Notes: a model not told the origin generated them from the sequence alone. Counted from the first letter of the stretch, positions 45,030 to 53,794 are shown. The stretch: 64,000 nucleotides of DNA from Saccharopolyspora spinosa NRRL 18395 (GCF_000194155.1 NZ_GL877879.1:570634-634633); one strand, 5' to 3'. Numbers and translations: made by a program.

Positions 45030-45639
45030 CGCGCCCCGACTCGGCTCCGCGCCGCCGCAGGCCGCCAACCGGGGCGGCATCGCGTCGACCTCGGCGAAGA
45101 TCGTGGTCGCGGGCGGTTTCGGTGTCGGTAAGACGACCTTCGTCGGCTCGGTGTCGGAGATCGTGCCGTTGACCACCGAGGCGGTGATGACGGAGGCCAG
45201 CCGGGGCGTCGACGATCTCGGCGCGACGCCGAACAAGACCACGACCACGGTCGCGATGGACTTCGGCCGGATCTCGCTGGCCTCCGACCTGATCCTGTAC
45301 CTGTTCGGCACACCGGGCCAGCAGCGGTTCTGGTTCATGTGGGACGACCTGGTGCGCGGTGCCATCGGCGCGGTCGTGCTGGTGGACACCCGGCGGCTGG
45401 CCGACTCGTTCTCGGCGATCGACTTCTTCGAGGACCGCGGGCTGCCCTACCTGGTCGGGGTGAACTGCTTCGACGGCCAGATGCTGCACTCGATCGAACA
45501 GGTCCGCGAGGCGATGGCGATCGGCCCCAACGTGCCGATCGGGCCGTGCGACGCCCGGGACCGGGAATCCACCAAGCGCACCCTGATCGCGCTGGTCGAG
45601 CACGCGATGCGTCATTGGACGACCCGCCAGCCGGGCTGA
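45010..45639 (+). CDS. cvnD: conservon GTP-binding protein CvnD
   Basis: 209 residues, a small Ras-like GTPase. P-loop VAGGFGVGKTTFVGSVSE (about residues 32-50), switch II as GTPGQQRFWFMWDDLVRGAI, and the guanine-specificity region VGVNCFDGQ, here NCFD in place of NKxD, as often seen in conservons. GTG 45010 starts inside cvnC, giving translational coupling. CvnD is the signalling output of the membrane-associated CvnABC complex. Operon ends at a two-tier hairpin. Confidence 0.94.
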   Translation: MDSVGYSAPRLGSAPPQAANRGGIASTSAKIVVAGGFGVGKTTFVGSVSEIVPLTTEAVMTEASRGVDDLGATPNKTTTTVAMDFGRISLASDLILYLFGTPGQQRFWFMWDDLVRGAIGAVVLVDTRRLADSFSAIDFFEDRGLPYLVGVNCFDGQMLHSIEQVREAMAIGPNVPIGPCDARDRESTKRTLIALVEHAMRHWTTRQPG

Positions 45640-45662
45640 TCCCGGAGGGGTCAGGTCGTACG

Positions 45663-45713
45663 AGGGCCGTGAGTCGCTGGGCTGCTAGGACTGCCCAGAA
45701 GGCTCACGGCCCT
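45663..45713. terminator. two-tier hairpin between cvnD and the methyltransferase
   Basis: Outer perfect 11-bp arms AGGGCCGTGAG (45663-45673) and CTCACGGCCCT (45703-45713), with an inner 6-bp stem CTGGGC (45677-45682)/GCCCAG (45693-45698). It lies between convergent gene ends, so it is probably bidirectional. Confidence 0.8.
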
Positions 45714-45715
45714 TC

Positions 45716-46531
45716 TCATGCCTTGCGGGCGACTCCGCCGACGAGGTTGTACTCGGCGTCGGACGGCTCGGTGAGGCGCGGGCCGTCGGGCCACCAGTCG
45801 AACAGGTAGGTCAGGCCGGGTTCGACCATCTCCAGGCCGCAGAACAGTGCCTGGATCTCCTCCCGGGTGCGGTAGTAGCAGCTGCCCATCATCGCGTTGA
45901 ACCGCAATTGGGACTCGGCCGCGAGCTCGGCCCGCGAGCTGCCGTCGGCCGGGTTGTGCAGGTGCGAGATCGCGAGATACGAGCCGGGGGCCAGGGCCGA
46001 GGTGTAGGCGGACATGATCGCCTTCGGGTCCTCTTCGTTGGTGACGTGGTGCAGGGTGTTGCACTGGATCAACGCCACCGGGCGGCTCAGGTCCAGGTAC
46101 TTGGTCACCGTCGGGTCCGCCAGGATCTCCGCGGGATTGCGCAAGTCTCCGACCGCGAAGTGGGTGTACTCGTTCTCCTCCAGCAGCGCGCGGCCGTGCG
46201 CTGCGACCGACGGGTCGTTGTCGATGTAGACCACCGAGGCCTCGGCGTTGAGCCGCTGCACCGCCTGGTGGGTGTTCTCCGCGGTCGGCAGCCCGGAACC
46301 CAGGTCGAGGAACTGGTCGATGCCGGCCTGGCCGGCCAGGAACCGGATCACGCGGATCAGCCACGCCCGGCACTGCCTGCCGACCTGCACGGCCTCCGGG
46401 GCGATCTCCAGGATCTGCTGCAGGACCGCGCGGTCCACCTCGAAGTTGTCCTTGCCGCCGACGAACGCGTCGTAGACCCGCGCGATGCTGGGCTTCGTGG
46501 TGTCGATTTGCGGCCTGTCAGCACTTGCCAT
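45716..46531 (-). CDS. SAM-dependent methyltransferase, Methyltransf_19 type
   Basis: 271 residues from ATG 46531; a TTG 21 codons upstream is possible but weaker. Typical actinobacterial DUF574/Methyltransf_19 protein: N-terminal IDTTKPSIARVYDAFVGGKD, SAM motif I FLDLGSGLPTAEN, VVYIDNDPSVAAHGRALL, and the characteristic ending LVGGVARKA. Substrate unknown for the family, which is greatly expanded in streptomycetes and relatives and often found near conservons and other regulators. Convergent with cvnD. Confidence 0.88.
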   Translation of the reverse strand: MASADRPQIDTTKPSIARVYDAFVGGKDNFEVDRAVLQQILEIAPEAVQVGRQCRAWLIRVIRFLAGQAGIDQFLDLGSGLPTAENTHQAVQRLNAEASVVYIDNDPSVAAHGRALLEENEYTHFAVGDLRNPAEILADPTVTKYLDLSRPVALIQCNTLHHVTNEEDPKAIMSAYTSALAPGSYLAISHLHNPADGSSRAELAAESQLRFNAMMGSCYYRTREEIQALFCGLEMVEPGLTYLFDWWPDGPRLTEPSDAEYNLVGGVARKA

Positions 46532-46609
46532 TGGGAAGGGTCCGCTCGGTCCGGAGTAGAAACGATCACGAGCAGGGTAATTCCGATAAGGCAACAGGTA
46601 AACACCGCG

Positions 46610-47728
46610 TCACGCGGCGACCGAGGTGATCCGAACGTCGTGGTCGGCGGCGTCCGGCTCGGCGAACTGCAACAACCGCCGGCCCTCCAGCGCCACGGCG
46701 TCGGCGCCCGCTTCGGTCAGCTTCCGGTACGGCTCGATCAGCAGCGTCGCGGTGTCCTTCCGGCGGTCGAGCCGCCAGGTGCCGTGCAGGAAGCCGTCGA
46801 CGAGGATCGTGCCGGGGAGCACGGCGTTCTTCATGCTGAACAGGCGTTTGCGGTCGTCCTCGTGCATGACCCGGCTGCGATCCTTGTGCGAGAGCAGCAC
46901 GTTGTCGAACGGGGCCAGGAAGCGCGGCGGGCTGGGGACGTCGGGGTCCGGGCGCGGTGCGTCGGGCAGGTCTAGCAGTTGGCGCCCGTTCTCGTCGCGG
47001 AAAGTCCGCAGGTCCAGCCGGGGCACGACCTCCTTCAGGCCCCTGAGACCGGACCAGGCCTGCATGTCCGCGATCGTGGCCGGACCGAACGCCGCGAGGT
47101 AGCGGCGGAGCACGTCCTCCAACGACGGCTCGGCGGCCAGCGGTCGCCCGAGCCAGGTTTCGGCCGTCGCATAGGTCGGTTGGCCGCTGCAACCCCAGAC
47201 GGCGCGCGGCGGGATCTGCACCAGCGGGAGGAGGTTGCGGAGCGCGAACGCCAGCGACGCGGGCTTCCGGTCCGGCCACCGCTCGGCGAGCAGCGGGCCG
47301 AGCTGGGCAGCCGTTCGCGGCTGCTCGTCGAGCAGCTCCCGGCCCAGCGCAGTGATCTCGGCGTGGTCGAGGCCCGCGATCTCGGCCCGGTGCTGGGTGT
47401 TCGTGCGCACCGCGCCGTCCATGATCGGCTGCACCAGGGGCCGCAGGCGCAGGCAGTCGGCGGCGGAGACCAAGTGGACGGTTCCGCGCATCAGCACGAT
47501 GCGGACCACGCTGCGGTCCAGCAGGCGCTGCGCCAGGTCGTCGGGTTGGAACCGCGCGAGGCGGGTCCACAGGCCGAAGTAGGGCGGGAACGGTGCCTGC
47601 GCCTGCATTCCGACGAGGTGGTCGATCGTCTCCACGGCGGACCGCTCCGAACGCCGCAGCAGCAACTGCCGCTCCAGGGTCGCGCGGGTCAGCTCGCGGT
47701 TCAGCTCGCGCAGGCCGAGCACGGTCAT
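46610..47728 (-). CDS. winged-helix DNA-binding domain protein (HTH_42 family)
   Basis: 372 residues. Family marks are the N-terminal RLLRRSERSAVETIDHLVGMQAQ region (seen here as LLLRRSERSAVETIDHLVGM), APFPPYFGLWTRL, RIVLMRGTVHLVSAADCLRL, RFLAPFDNVLLSHKDRSRVM and the C-terminal TILVDGFLHGTWRLDRRKDT. This fold is related to the DNA glycosylase AlkX/YcaQ group, so a DNA-repair role is possible but unproven. ATG 47728. It lies upstream of and in the same direction as the methyltransferase, with a 78-base gap. Confidence 0.88.
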   Translation of the reverse strand: MTVLGLRELNRELTRATLERQLLLRRSERSAVETIDHLVGMQAQAPFPPYFGLWTRLARFQPDDLAQRLLDRSVVRIVLMRGTVHLVSAADCLRLRPLVQPIMDGAVRTNTQHRAEIAGLDHAEITALGRELLDEQPRTAAQLGPLLAERWPDRKPASLAFALRNLLPLVQIPPRAVWGCSGQPTYATAETWLGRPLAAEPSLEDVLRRYLAAFGPATIADMQAWSGLRGLKEVVPRLDLRTFRDENGRQLLDLPDAPRPDPDVPSPPRFLAPFDNVLLSHKDRSRVMHEDDRKRLFSMKNAVLPGTILVDGFLHGTWRLDRRKDTATLLIEPYRKLTEAGADAVALEGRRLLQFAEPDAADHDVRITSVAA

Positions 47729-47837
47729 GGTTCTCCCTTCGCCTGGCGAACCCTATTCGGCCGGGCGGACATCCGGGTTTTGCTCCACACCGCGCCGGCG
47801 CGAACCGGGCCGGCGAGCCGGTGGCAGACTTGCGGCG

Positions 47838-48581
47838 ATGAGCGGAGCGGTATTGGTCCTCGGGGGCCGAAGCGAGATCGGCGTCGAGGTGGCGGTGCGC
47901 CTCGTCAAGCGCGGACACGGCACCGTGGTGCTGGCGGCGCGGCGGTCGGCGGACTTGGACGCCGAGGAGGCCGTGCTCCGCGAGGCCGGGGCCACCGACG
48001 TGGTGCGGGCGGAGTTCGACGCCGCGGACGTTGACAGCCACGCCGAGCTGCTACGCGGCATCGTCGACCGGCACGGCCCGATCGACGTCGCGGTGACCGC
48101 CTTCGGCGTGCTCGGCGACCAGGAGCGGGCCGAGCGGGATGCGGCGCACGCGATCGACATCGTGCACGTCGACTACGTCGCGCACATCAGCATGCTGACG
48201 CACCTGGCGAACCTGCTGCGCGAGCAGGGCAGCGGCAAGATCGTCGTGTTCTCCTCGGTCGCTGGGGTGCGGGTGCGGCGGGCGAACTACGTCTACGGGT
48301 CGGCGAAGGCCGGGCTCGACGGATTCGCGAACGGTCTTTCCGACGCGCTGGTCGGCAGCGGCGTGGAGCTGCTGATCGTGCGGCCCGGGTTCGTCATCGG
48401 GCGGATGACCGAGGGCATGAGCCCCGCGCCGTGGTCGAGCACGCCGGATCAGGTCGCGGATGCGACGGTCAACGCGCTGCGGCGGGGACGTCGCGTGGTG
48501 TGGGTGCCGCCGATCCTGCGCTGGGTGTTCGCGGCGATGCGCCTGGTCCCGCAGACGATCTGGCGCCGCATGCCCCGCTGA
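47838..48581 (+). CDS. short-chain dehydrogenase, DprE2-like
   Basis: 247 residues. NAD(P)-binding VLVLGGRSEIGVEVAVRLVK, active-site serine in VFSSVAGVRVRRANYVYGSA with Tyr-x3-Lys (YGSAKAG), and LLIVRPGFVIGRMTEGMSPA. The SEIG start, the FDAADVDSH loop, the RRANYVYGSAKAGLDGF signature and the C-terminal WVPPILRWVFAAMRLVPQTI closely follow mycobacterial DprE2, which reduces decaprenylphosphoryl-2-keto-erythro-pentose to decaprenylphosphoryl-arabinose for arabinan synthesis. No dprE1 is adjacent, so the assignment of substrate is by resemblance. Confidence 0.87.
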   Translation: MSGAVLVLGGRSEIGVEVAVRLVKRGHGTVVLAARRSADLDAEEAVLREAGATDVVRAEFDAADVDSHAELLRGIVDRHGPIDVAVTAFGVLGDQERAERDAAHAIDIVHVDYVAHISMLTHLANLLREQGSGKIVVFSSVAGVRVRRANYVYGSAKAGLDGFANGLSDALVGSGVELLIVRPGFVIGRMTEGMSPAPWSSTPDQVADATVNALRRGRRVVWVPPILRWVFAAMRLVPQTIWRRMPR

Positions 48582-48717
48582 AGTTCCCGCTGGTCACGTG
48601 CCGTGAGATTTCAAGGCGCGGTCCCGCGAAACGGGTACGGGTCGTGGTTCCCGCCGTTGTTTGGCCGCAATTTCCATGCGAAGTACGCGCGGGCTCTGAG
48701 CCGTGGAGATGTGCCCT

Positions 48718-49428
48718 TCACGCTAGGTCGTAGGTGGTTGCGTCGATAGCGAGCAGGTCGCGCAGGGCCGTGGTGCCCGATGGGGTGAGGCGGACCGCGC
48801 GGCCGGTGCCGATGCGCTTGATCCAGCCGTTCTCCACGAATCGGCGCAGCAGGTGAGCACCGGCGGCCCCCGCGAGGTGGGAACGCCGTTCGGTCCAGTC
48901 CAGGCAGGCGCGCGCCAGCGGGCGCCGGGTGCCGCGGAGGTCGGCCGCGGCGATGCCGAGGGTGCCGGTGAGCCAGTCGACGCCCGCGTCGGTCATCGCG
49001 AAACCCTCGGTCTGGTTGAGCAGGCCCGCGTTGGTCATGCCGTCGGCGATCACGACCCCGAGCCGCCCGGCGAGATGGTCGTAACAGGTGCGGCCCCGGG
49101 CGAGGGCCGCCGACGCGCCGACCGCGCGCAGGCCGCGCGGCTGCTCCCGGCTCGGCCCCAGGTGGCCGATGAACGCCTCCAGCAGGTCCGCCGCCTGCGA
49201 GTTGGCGAGCTGCACGTACCGGTGGCGTCCCTGCCGGCGCTCCACGAGCAGACCGCCTGCTACCAGCCGGTTCAGGTGCTCGCTGGCGGTCGAGGCGGCG
49301 ACACCGGCGTGGGCCGCGAGCTCCGTCGCGGTCCAGGCCCGGCCGTCGAGCATCGCCAGGCAGAACGCGGCGCGGGTCGGGTCGGCGAGCAGCCCGGCCA
49401 GCTGGGCGACATCGCGTGCCATCGTCAT
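48718..49428 (-). CDS. ArsR-type winged-helix regulator with extended C-terminus
   Basis: 236 residues. N-terminal ArsR helix-turn-helix (about residues 8-75): LAGLLADPTRAAFCLAMLDG, WTATELAAHAGVAASTASEH, LVERRQGRHRYVQLAN. The C-terminal 150 residues are a second domain seen in long ArsR proteins (GRTCYDHLAGRLGVVIADGM; RFVENGWIKRIGTGRAVRLT). ATG 49428 is followed two codons later by another ATG (49422). Its target is unknown; the neighbouring genes point away from it. Confidence 0.87.
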   Translation of the reverse strand: MTMARDVAQLAGLLADPTRAAFCLAMLDGRAWTATELAAHAGVAASTASEHLNRLVAGGLLVERRQGRHRYVQLANSQAADLLEAFIGHLGPSREQPRGLRAVGASAALARGRTCYDHLAGRLGVVIADGMTNAGLLNQTEGFAMTDAGVDWLTGTLGIAAADLRGTRRPLARACLDWTERRSHLAGAAGAHLLRRFVENGWIKRIGTGRAVRLTPSGTTALRDLLAIDATTYDLA

Positions 49429-49654
49429 GCCGCCATTCTGCGGCGGCGACGTTTCGGCGGGCACCGAACCGTCCCGGCCTTACGGTGCGAACATGTTGGG
49501 CTCTTGTGATCGATTAGTGGGCGTGTGGCCTGGGGTTGGGTCCGGAAGATGAAGGCACGCCGTCGCTTTGGGCTAGGTTGTTGGTTGCGAGATCAACAAG
49601 CTGATCTCCCCCTCCCCGGGCGCACTTAACCCACACATACGTCAGGAGAGCCAC

Positions 49655-50443
49655 ATGTTGCGAGAATTCCACGCGCTGCACCACGCGGATTCGCCGTTGC
49701 TGCTGCCGAACGCCTGGGACTTCGCCTCCGCCGTGGCGCTGTTCGAGGCCGGTTTCGAGGCGATCGGCACGACGAGCCTCGGTGTCGCGGCGTCCCACGG
49801 GCTGCCGGACGCCGCGGGGTGCACTCGGACGCAGACGATCGAACTGGCCCGACGGCTGGCTGACCTGCCGCGCCCGATCACCGTCGACGTCGAGTCGGGT
49901 TTCGGCGGCGGCGCCGACGAGGTCGCGGAGCTGGCGGCGGAACTGGCCGGGTTCGGCATCGCCGGGATCAACCTCGAAGACGAGCTCGGCGATCCGGCAC
50001 GCCACCAAGAGCTGATCAGCGCGGTGAAGGAGCGTGTGCCGGAACTCTTCCTCAACGCGCGTACGGACACCTATTGGCTAGGCGCCAAGTCGCTCGCGGA
50101 CACGATCGACCGCGCCGAGCGCTACGCCGCTGCCGGCGCGGACGGCGTCTTCGTGCCTGGCATGGCCACCGACGGCGACATCCGCGCGCTGCGGGACGCG
50201 ATCGACGTGCCGATCAACATCCTCTACCAACCAGGCCAACGCATCGAGCACCTGGCAGAGCTCGGCGTTCAGCGCATCAGCATGGGCTCGCTGCTTTACC
50301 GCGCCGCGCTGCACGCCGCTGTCGCCACGGCGCGTGACATCCGCGTGGGTGCGGCCGTGGCGGTCGGCATCCCCGATTATTCGACTGTGCAGGACTACGC
50401 GATCGGTGGTGGCCGTCGGCGGGGTTCCGGCGGCTTCCAGTGA
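49655..50443 (+). CDS. isocitrate lyase/PEP mutase superfamily protein
   Basis: 262 residues, a TIM barrel of the PEPM/ICL superfamily, which forms or breaks C-C or C-P bonds next to a carboxylate. Seen: LLLPNAWDFASAVALFEAGF, GTTSLGVAASHGLPDA, PITVDVESGFGG (metal-binding acids), GINLEDE, LFLNARTDTYW and QRISMGSLLYRAALHA. No KKCGH motif of isocitrate lyases is present, so it is more like the oxaloacetate hydrolase/carboxyvinyl-carboxyphosphonate subgroup. ATG 49655 has AGGAGAGCCAC. Its 3' end overlaps the convergent pseudogene by 49 bases. Confidence 0.9.
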   Translation: MLREFHALHHADSPLLLPNAWDFASAVALFEAGFEAIGTTSLGVAASHGLPDAAGCTRTQTIELARRLADLPRPITVDVESGFGGGADEVAELAAELAGFGIAGINLEDELGDPARHQELISAVKERVPELFLNARTDTYWLGAKSLADTIDRAERYAAAGADGVFVPGMATDGDIRALRDAIDVPINILYQPGQRIEHLAELGVQRISMGSLLYRAALHAAVATARDIRVGAAVAVGIPDYSTVQDYAIGGGRRRGSGGFQ

Positions 50444-51098
50444 CCTCCGTCCGGTCCGGTCCAGCGCTCGACACCGGCTCCGAGGTAGGTGCGGAACCAC
50501 TCCGCGGCGAGTTCCGCGACCCGCTCCAGCGCGCCGGGCTCTTCGAAGAGGTGACCGGCGTGCGACACGATCTCGATCTTGACGTCGGTCAGCGGCAGCG
50601 ACGTGAGCAGTTCCGCCGCCTGCCGGTTGAGGTTGAGCACCTCGCGGTCGTTGCCGCCGACGATCAGTCCGGGCGCCCGCCGCGCGACACCACGGCGGCG
50701 ACGCGGTCGGGGCGCCGGGCGGCGGCCTTCAGCGCGGCGGCCGCGCCGGTGCTGGCGCCGAACAATCCGACCGGCATCTTCCTGGTGGCCGACCACTCGG
50801 CGAGCTGGTCGATGGCAGGCACCAGCCGCTCGGCGAGCAGTTCGATGTCGAAGCGCAGTTCGTGGGTCCGCTGGTCGAACTTCGCCTCTTCCGGGGTAAG
50901 CAGGTCCAGCAACAGGGTGCCGAACCCGGCGTCCTGCAACGACTCCGCAACCGCGCGGTTGCGGGGGCTGCGCCGGGAACTCCCGGAACCGTGTGCGAAC
51001 AAGACCACCGCCCGGGCAGGCGGTGGCACGACGAGATCCCCTTCCAGGTTTCCCTTGGGGGTCTTGACGATCACCGGCTCGGTCGCGACTTGAACCAT
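50395..51098 (-). pseudogene. broken alpha/beta (dienelactone-type) hydrolase gene
   Basis: Frame one (51098 to the TGA at 50664) encodes the N-terminal 144 residues, with VVLFAHGSGSSRRSPRNRAV and the nucleophile elbow VGLFGASTGAAAALKAAARR. The C-terminal part with the acid residue and histidine (GNDREVLNLNRQAAELLTSL; IEIVSHAGHLFEEPGALERV) continues in another frame to 50395. At the junction, GGRPD-stop in one frame meets APGLIVGGN in the other. About 12-14 residues expected between them are missing, which fits a small out-of-frame deletion near 50664. The start keeps a strong GGAGGAGGCTCAC ribosome-binding site, so the lesion is probably recent. Confidence 0.78.
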
Positions 51099-51463
51099 GT
51101 GAGCCTCCTCCAGTTCCGCAAGCTCCGACTACCCCGGCGCGCGGACGGCGACACGCCTGCAGGGTCGCCCAATGTCGTGTCGCGTGGCTCAATGTCCCGA
51201 AGCGGGGGAGGCTGATCGGCCCCCTCTACGACCCGGCCGACGATGCCGCCTGCAACCTCTCCGGTGGTTCCCTGGCGGAATGGCTGGACCTCGTGGTTAA
51301 AGCCCGAGAGGGCAGCGCCGCCCGCCGCCTCCGCTGACACCCTTGCCTCCGCCCGGCGCAGGGCTTCGATACGCGGCGTTGGTTTGCGACGATGTTGCTG
51401 ACGATGCGTCGCGTCCGGGTGGTGGAAACCGGCGGTGCCAGGCTTGGAACGGGTGGGGTGGCC
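51099..51463. other. divergent region between the broken hydrolase and the molybdoenzyme
   Basis: 365 bases with no gene supported. Short open frames (51226-51430) lack a ribosome-binding site. It should contain the promoters for the leftward hydrolase remnant and the rightward BisC-like gene; no operator was recognised. A frame-compatible ATG at 51392 would lengthen the BisC-like protein by 24 residues but is not needed for its homology. Confidence 0.35.
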
Positions 51464-53725
51464 ATGTACCGACAGCAACTCTCGCACTGGGGCTCGTTCA
51501 CTGCGGCGACCACGCCGGAGGGCCTCGACGTGGTCGCCGACCCGGGCGATCCGGACCCGGCTCCGCTGCTGCGCAACGTGCCCGCCGCGCTCGACGAGCG
51601 GGTGCGAGTGCTCGCGCCGCACGTGCGGAAGGGCTGGCTGGATGGCCGGGGCGAGCGCGGCCGGGACGAGTACGTGCCGGTCAGCTGGGCGGAAGCGGTG
51701 GAACTGGCGGCAGGCGAGCTGGACCGGGTCCGCCGCACCTGCGGAAACGAGGCGATCTACGGCGGCTCCTACGGTTGGGGCAGCGCGGGCCGGTTCCACC
51801 ACGCGCAGAGCCAGGTCCACCGGTTCCTGAACGTCATCGGCGGCTACACCCGTTCGGTGAACTCCTACAGCTTCGGCGCCTCCACGCCGCTGCTGCGGCA
51901 CATCGTCGGCAGCGACGACCCGATCAGCCGCCCGACGGCGTGGCCGGTGCTGGCCGAGCACACCGAGCACTTCGTCTGCTTCGGCGGCATCCCGGCGAAG
52001 AACTCGCAGGTCAACTCGGGTGGCATCAGCAAGCACGCGGTGGCCGGGCACCTGCGCCGGGCGCGGGAACGCGGTGCCCGGTTCACGTTGATCAGCCCGC
52101 TGCGCGACGACCTCGCCCCGGAGCTCGGCGCCAGGTGGCTTGCGCCGGTGCCGGGCACCGACACCGCGCTGATGCTGGCGCTGAGCCACGTGCTGGTCGA
52201 ACGTGGTTGGCACGCCGAAGAATTCCTGCGCACGCACTGCGCAGGGTTCGACGAGTTCTGGAAGTACCTGTCGGGCAAGGCGGACGGCGTCCCGAAGAGT
52301 CCACAGTGGGCGGAGGAGATCTGCGGCATCGACTCGGCCACCATCGTCGGGCTCGCCGAGTCCGTGGCGACGCGGCGCACGATGGTGACGCTGAGCTGGT
52401 CGCTGCAGCGGGCCCGCTACGGCGAGCAGGCGCTTTGGGCAGGCATCGCGCTGGCCTGCGTGCTCGGGCAGGTCGGCCTGCCCGGCGGCGGATTCGGCCA
52501 CGGCTACGGCTCGATGGCCGGCATCGGGGCGCACCCGCTTCCGTACCAGCTGCCGACGTTGCCGCAGGGCGAGAACCCGGTGCGCGAGTACATCCCGGTC
52601 GCGCGAATCGCGGACATGCTGCTGAACCCTGGCCAGGAGTACGAGTACGACGGCGAGCGGCGCCGGTACCCGGACATCCGGCTGGTGTACTGGGCGGGTG
52701 GGAACCCGTTCCACCACCACCAGGACCTGGCGCGGCTGACCGAGGCGTTTCGCCGGCCGGAGGCGGTCATCGTGCACGACCCGTTCTGGACGGCGACGGC
52801 CCGGCACGCCGACATCGTGTTCCCGGCCACGACCACGCTGGAGCGCAACGACCTGGGCTGCGCACGGGAGGACCGCGCGCTGATCGCCATGCACCAGGTG
52901 GTTCCCCCGCTCGGGGAGTCCCGGTCGGACTTCGAGATCTTCGCCGCGTTGGCCGAAGAACTGGGGCTGGGCGAGGAGTTCACCGAGGGCCGCGACGAGT
53001 GGAGGTGGCTGGAGCACCTGTACGAGCAGTGGCGGCAGAGGTTCGACCCCGGCCTGGACTTCCGGCAGTTCTGGGAGGCTGGCCGGATCGAGTTGGCCGG
53101 CGGGCCGGACGACCAGGTGCTCTACGACCGGTTCCGCGCGGCCCCGGACGCGCACCCGCTGCCGACGCCGAGCGGGCGGATCGAGCTGTTCTCGCAGCGG
53201 ATCGACTCCTTCGGCTACGCCGACTGCCCCGGGCACCCGACCTGGTTGGTCCCGGAGGAGCTGGAGATCCCGCCGGGCACCGGCGAGTTTCCGCTGTTCC
53301 TGGTCGCGAACAACCCGGGAACCCGCTTGCACAGCCAACTCGACCACGGCGCGACCAGCGCGGAATCCAAGCTCCACGACCGAGAACCGCTGCGCATCCA
53401 TCCCGCCGATGCGGCGAGCCGAGGACTGTCCACAGGGGACATCGTCCGGATCGGCAGCGCCACGGGCAGTGCCCTCGCGGCGGTCGTGATCAGCGACGAC
53501 GTCCGCCCGGGCGTGGTCCAGCTCGCGACCGGCGCCTGGTTCGACCCGAGCGCCCCCGAGGTTGCGACCTGCATCCACGGCAACCCGAACGCAGTGACCC
53601 GGGACATCGGAACATCCCGCCTGGCCCAGGGCTGCACGGGGCAGCTGAGCAGGGTAGAAGTCCGGCGCCACCAGGCCCCACTGCCACCGCTGCGAACCCG
53701 AACCCCGCCGATCGCTTCGAGCTGA
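51464..53725 (+). CDS. molybdopterin oxidoreductase, BisC/TorA/DorA-like
   Basis: 753 residues, bis-MGD molybdoenzyme of the DMSO reductase family, reducing S- or N-oxides. The whole length tracks E. coli biotin sulfoxide reductase: YGGSYGWGSAGRFHHAQSQV, SVNSYSFGASTPLLRHIVGS (serine as the expected Mo ligand), GTDTALMLALSHVLVE, VYWAGGNPFHHHQDLARL and NNPGTRLHSQLDHGATSAES, with no N-terminal Fe-S cluster motif. No Tat signal is seen at the N-terminus (YRQQLSHWGSFTAATTPEG), so it is likely cytosolic like BisC. GTG 51458 is an alternative start. It stands alone, without a membrane electron-transfer subunit or cofactor gene. Confidence 0.9.
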   Translation: MYRQQLSHWGSFTAATTPEGLDVVADPGDPDPAPLLRNVPAALDERVRVLAPHVRKGWLDGRGERGRDEYVPVSWAEAVELAAGELDRVRRTCGNEAIYGGSYGWGSAGRFHHAQSQVHRFLNVIGGYTRSVNSYSFGASTPLLRHIVGSDDPISRPTAWPVLAEHTEHFVCFGGIPAKNSQVNSGGISKHAVAGHLRRARERGARFTLISPLRDDLAPELGARWLAPVPGTDTALMLALSHVLVERGWHAEEFLRTHCAGFDEFWKYLSGKADGVPKSPQWAEEICGIDSATIVGLAESVATRRTMVTLSWSLQRARYGEQALWAGIALACVLGQVGLPGGGFGHGYGSMAGIGAHPLPYQLPTLPQGENPVREYIPVARIADMLLNPGQEYEYDGERRRYPDIRLVYWAGGNPFHHHQDLARLTEAFRRPEAVIVHDPFWTATARHADIVFPATTTLERNDLGCAREDRALIAMHQVVPPLGESRSDFEIFAALAEELGLGEEFTEGRDEWRWLEHLYEQWRQRFDPGLDFRQFWEAGRIELAGGPDDQVLYDRFRAAPDAHPLPTPSGRIELFSQRIDSFGYADCPGHPTWLVPEELEIPPGTGEFPLFLVANNPGTRLHSQLDHGATSAESKLHDREPLRIHPADAASRGLSTGDIVRIGSATGSALAAVVISDDVRPGVVQLATGAWFDPSAPEVATCIHGNPNAVTRDIGTSRLAQGCTGQLSRVEVRRHQAPLPPLRTRTPPIASS

Positions 53726-53746
53726 ACGTCCCCGCATCCCAGTTTG

Positions 53747-53794
53747 CCGCAGTTTCAATGGAAATCGGACCTTCGATTTCCATTGAAACTGCGG
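53747..53794. repeat. 48-base perfect hairpin of the GCAGTTTC/GAAACTGC family
   Basis: Perfect 20-bp arms (53747-53766 and 53775-53794) around the 8-base loop GGACCTTC, fitting exactly between the convergent BisC-like gene (ends 53725) and the leftward CMD gene (stop begins 53798). It is the longest perfect stem noticed and probably a bidirectional terminator. It shares arm and loop features with 22492-22537. Confidence 0.85.

Noticed and set aside
51071..53758. An 895-codon minus-strand frame opposite the BisC-like gene
   Set aside because: Same composition artefact; the plus strand encodes a full-length molybdoenzyme with motifs in order.
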